Shown here: in pieces, positions 6,289 to 8,220 of the stretch
How positions within the stretch are numbered: position 1 is the first letter of the stretch
How the letters are laid out: the number at the start of each line of letters is the position of its first letter
NCBI GenBank assembly: GCA_964455375.1
Contig: CAYVXE010000162.1
Span: 1 to 8,220, forward strand
Reading direction: 5' to 3'
Length of the DNA: 8,220 nt
Origin: CAYVXE01 sp964455375
GTDB taxonomy: Bacteria; Zhuqueibacterota; Zhuqueibacteria; Oceanimicrobiales; Oceanimicrobiaceae
The notes under the pieces: generated by a model
What the model was told of the DNA's origin: nothing
Database searches by the model: none
What the model saw: only the letters and a program-made list of their open reading frames with translations
Position numbers and translations under genes: made by a program

Positions 6289-6464
6289 CAAAAGTTTCCA
6301 CCTGTCTGTGAACCTTCCCTGGAAAAGTGGACATCTTTTTCAAACAAAAAGAAGGAGGTTTGAAATGGCTCGCCCTAACGTTTGGATACACGCATTCAGT
6401 TATTTTCATGCCTGAAAGTTAAGTGCAACGCAATCCGTGCAACAGGTGAAATTAATCGTTATGT
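6283..6464 (+). repeat. Candidate attC recombination site (second)
   Basis: The interval is bounded by GTATAAC (6283-6289, containing the reductase stop) and GTTATGT (6458-6464). The arms pair well: ATAAC with GTTAT, then TTTC (6295-6298) with GAAA (6448-6451), and ACCTGT (6300-6305) with ACAGGT (6442-6447). A single unpaired C (6299) sits between the last two stems, just like the extrahelical base of attC L boxes. The 3' arm CAGGTGA-AATT-A-CGTTAT closely resembles that of the first site. At 182 bases it is long for attC, and the middle contains an unrelated-looking segment with its own small reading frame and hairpin, so an insertion inside the site is possible. Confidence 0.55.
6365..6415 (+). 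pseudogene. Sixteen-codon frame with strong SD, possible transposase start
   Basis: An AAGAAGGAGG ribosome site (6349-6358) sits 6 bases before an ATG, which opens the short peptide MARPNVWIHAFSYFHA and then a TGA. The SD lies in the loop and right arm of a perfect 8-bp hairpin (TTTCAAAC 6338-6345 with GTTTGAAA 6358-6365). An SD this strong in front of such a short frame suggests a truncated gene. The peptide has the look of the N-terminus of IS200/IS605-type (Y1) transposases, whose first strand often reads like x-W/Y-I-H-x-V/F-F/S, but this is a weak resemblance. It could equally be a short leader peptide. Confidence 0.25.
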
Positions 6465-6532
6465 CTCTAAACCTATATCAGACGGTGTTTCCTTTACATA
6501 AGTACTCCTGTTTCTAATAAGAGAATCTGTTA

Positions 6533-8220
6533 ATGAGCCTTATCCTTATTGTTTCAATTGCAATTCGCCTGCTGGCCATAGGCTGGTCAATTGTTTTGCT
6601 AAGGCGAATCCGGGATTGGCGCATGGGATTTTTGACTGTAACGCTCAGTCTAATGGCGATGCGCCAAACCCTTACCCTGTTTACAGAAAAAGAATCGTGG
6701 ATGATTTCAGTTACGTGGCACCCTACGGAACTGCCCGGACTGGCGGTTAGTATTCTGGCGTTTCTTGCCGTGTTCTTTCTGGAGCGTATTATTAAAGAAC
6801 AGAAGCAAGCAGAGGACGCCTTAGGGGAGAGCGAAGAAAGATATCGCTCATTAACCAACGATGTGCTTGACAGTTCAGCCGTCGGCGTCTTTATCCTCGA
6901 TTCTGATTTTAAGATTGTCTGGGTTAACCAGTCTGTGGAACACTACTTTGGGTTACAACGTGAAGACATTATCGGAAAAGATAAGCGTCAGCTTATCAGC
7001 AGGCGAATTCAGGCGATATTTGCGGATCCAGAGGGCTTTTCTGAAAAGGTGTTCGCTACCTACGATGATAACACGTACATCGAGACCTTCGAGTGCCATG
7101 TGCTCCCTAATGGCGAGCGCGCAGAACGCTGGCTTGAGCACTGGAGCCAACCAATTGGTTCAGGGCTGTATGCCGGCGGTCGAATTGAACATTACTATGA
7201 CATCACAGAGCGCAAGCGAACCGAAGAGGCGCTGCGGGACAGGGAATTAATGGTACAATCTCTCATTACTCACGCACCTTTCAGCATTTGGGTATGCAAC
7301 GGCGAAGGAACGGTTGTCTTTGCTAACCAGGCAGCGCTGAACCTGTTTGGCGTGACTGACCCGGCCCAAATCATCGGCCGATACAACATCTACCGCAATG
7401 CCACCGAGGCCGAGAAACCGTTTTTGGACTATTTTGAACGCGCCTCGGCAGGAGAAGTTGTCCGTTACCACCAGGATCTGGACTTGACAACAGTCAAATA
7501 CGAGACTTCTCGCCGGGAAACCTTGCACTTTCACACTACGATTTTTGCCATCCCACTCAGCGACCAACGACCCAACCTCGTCGTAATTCAGGAAGACATC
7601 ACCGAAAAAGTGCGGGCAGATGATCACATCAAACACCTTCAGGCCGTGCTTATGGCGATAAGAGACATCAATCAACTAATCGTCCACGAAAAAAATCAGA
7701 ATACGCTGCTACAAGGGACATGTGAGATTCTTCATCAGACTCGTAATTACAAATTCGTATGGATAGGGTTGGTCCAAGATGGGGCGAAGGAGATTCTACC
7801 CGCAGCGCAAGCGGGTTTTGAGGAGGGTTACTTAAAATCGATAAAAATCACCTGGGACGATTCAGAGACAGGTAAGGGACCCACCGGGACAGCTATCAGG
7901 ACCAGAAAACCTTTTGTTATGCGTGATATCGCCGGTGATCTCCGTTACAAACCATGGCAGGAGGAAGCCATGAAACGCGGCTATGCCTCTTCACTTGCGG
8001 TACCTTTGATTTACAAAAACAAAGTATTTGGTGCTCTAAATGTGTATGCAACTCTCACTGATGCGTTTGATGAGGAAGAGATGGGTCTACTCGCTGAGGT
8101 GAGTCAGGACATCTCCTTTGCTCTCCACACTATTGAACTGGAAGAAGAACGCAAGCAGGGGGAGGAAAGACTGCATCAATATCAAGAGCAGCTCCGCTCT
8201 CTGGCTTCTGAATTGACTTT
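6533..8220 (+). CDS. Membrane sensor histidine kinase with PAS-PAS-GAF (partial, runs off right edge)
   Basis: The frame is open for 562 codons to the window end. It is the N-terminal sensory part of a two-component kinase. Membrane helices are likely at about residues 2-23, 31-50 and 68-84. An EEALxESEERYRSL-type linker follows, then PAS domain 1 (about 101-228, ending YYDITERKRTEEAL). PAS domain 2 (about 236-360) starts with the FSIWVCNGEGTVVFANQAAL strand and ends QEDITEKVRA. A GAF domain (about 385-533) includes FVWIGLVQDG, GPTGTAIRTRKPFVMRDI and SSLAVPLIYKNKVFGALNVY. The final QYQEQLRSLASELT is the usual lead into a HisKA_3 (NarX/DegS-like) dimerisation domain, so the missing part probably carries the phospho-acceptor His and ATPase domain. 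A LuxR-type response regulator may follow. The ATG at 6533 is the first after an in-frame TAA (6518-6520), with a weak AAGAGA upstream. GC is higher than in the preceding cassette gene. Confidence 0.9.
   Translation, partial: MSLILIVSIAIRLLAIGWSIVLLRRIRDWRMGFLTVTLSLMAMRQTLTLFTEKESWMISVTWHPTELPGLAVSILAFLAVFFLERIIKEQKQAEDALGESEERYRSLTNDVLDSSAVGVFILDSDFKIVWVNQSVEHYFGLQREDIIGKDKRQLISRRIQAIFADPEGFSEKVFATYDDNTYIETFECHVLPNGERAERWLEHWSQPIGSGLYAGGRIEHYYDITERKRTEEALRDRELMVQSLITHAPFSIWVCNGEGTVVFANQAALNLFGVTDPAQIIGRYNIYRNATEAEKPFLDYFERASAGEVVRYHQDLDLTTVKYETSRRETLHFHTTIFAIPLSDQRPNLVVIQEDITEKVRADDHIKHLQAVLMAIRDINQLIVHEKNQNTLLQGTCEILHQTRNYKFVWIGLVQDGAKEILPAAQAGFEEGYLKSIKITWDDSETGKGPTGTAIRTRKPFVMRDIAGDLRYKPWQEEAMKRGYASSLAVPLIYKNKVFGALNVYATLTDAFDEEEMGLLAEVSQDISFALHTIELEEERKQGEERLHQYQEQLRSLASELT

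Noticed and set aside
6374..6385. CCTAAC-GTTTGG imperfect palindrome as the cassette boundary after the reductase
   Set aside because: GTTTGGA does not complement the GTATAAC R'' box, and the arms flanking it do not pair. The GTTATGT at 6458 gives a far better matched pair of arms.
6493..6520. TTTACA-16-TAATAA as a promoter for the kinase
   Set aside because: Transcription would start only a few bases before the ATG and exclude the weak SD, so it is probably a chance match.
6861..7675. Frames on both strands within the kinase region
   Set aside because: They are shadows of the continuous PAS-PAS-GAF reading frame that runs from 6533 to the window end.

Overview
The window looks like a bacterial chromosome segment of moderate GC from an organism that uses strong Shine-Dalgarno sites: hflC has a near-perfect AAGGAGGTGA and hflK has AAGGAGG. 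The gene order hflK-hflC-miaA followed by tRNA-Gly, plus remnants of a secreted protein of the 'N-G-x-P-V-x-G-A-x-V' type, would fit an uncultured lineage of the wider FCB group (Calditrichaeota- or KSB1-like). That placement is a weak inference. The window has two halves: a housekeeping block (about 350-3445) and an accessory block (about 3450-8220).

Housekeeping block. A candidate sigma70-type promoter (352-380) precedes a tightly coupled operon. hflK and hflC are the two SPFH/band-7 membrane proteins that form a complex controlling the FtsH protease. miaA encodes tRNA dimethylallyltransferase. Each junction overlaps by 4 bp (ATGA, GTGA). A near-consensus promoter overlapping the miaA stop codon drives a tRNA-Gly with anticodon CCC.

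Decayed zone (3446-4570). There is no intact gene here, but three protein-like remnants can be read. One is a minus-strand, two-helix membrane protein interrupted by an in-frame TGA. One is a plus-strand reading frame of 103 codons with a candidate start in another frame. The third is a signal-peptide protein that needs two single-base frame corrections. A strong TTGACA-17-TAATAT promoter (4660-4688) follows and serves no recognisable gene directly.

Cassette-like zone (about 4745-6464). A GNAT acetyltransferase and an AT-rich DHFR/RibD-C-type reductase each end with a TAA embedded in a [A/G]YATAAC-type core. After each comes a long imperfect inverted structure ending in GTTAT[A/G][C/T]. The 5' boundary and R'' box of the reductase unit are exact reverse complements (GTTATAC/GTATAAC), as expected of an integron gene cassette. 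The 3' arms of the two structures resemble each other. I read this as a small cluster of attC-bounded gene cassettes with no integron integrase in the window (a CALIN-like arrangement). This is the most interesting feature here.

Right end. From 6533 a large sensor histidine kinase runs off the window: N-terminal membrane helices, two PAS domains, a GAF domain and the beginning of what looks like a HisKA_3 (NarL/LuxR-partner) dimerisation region. Its catalytic part lies outside the window.
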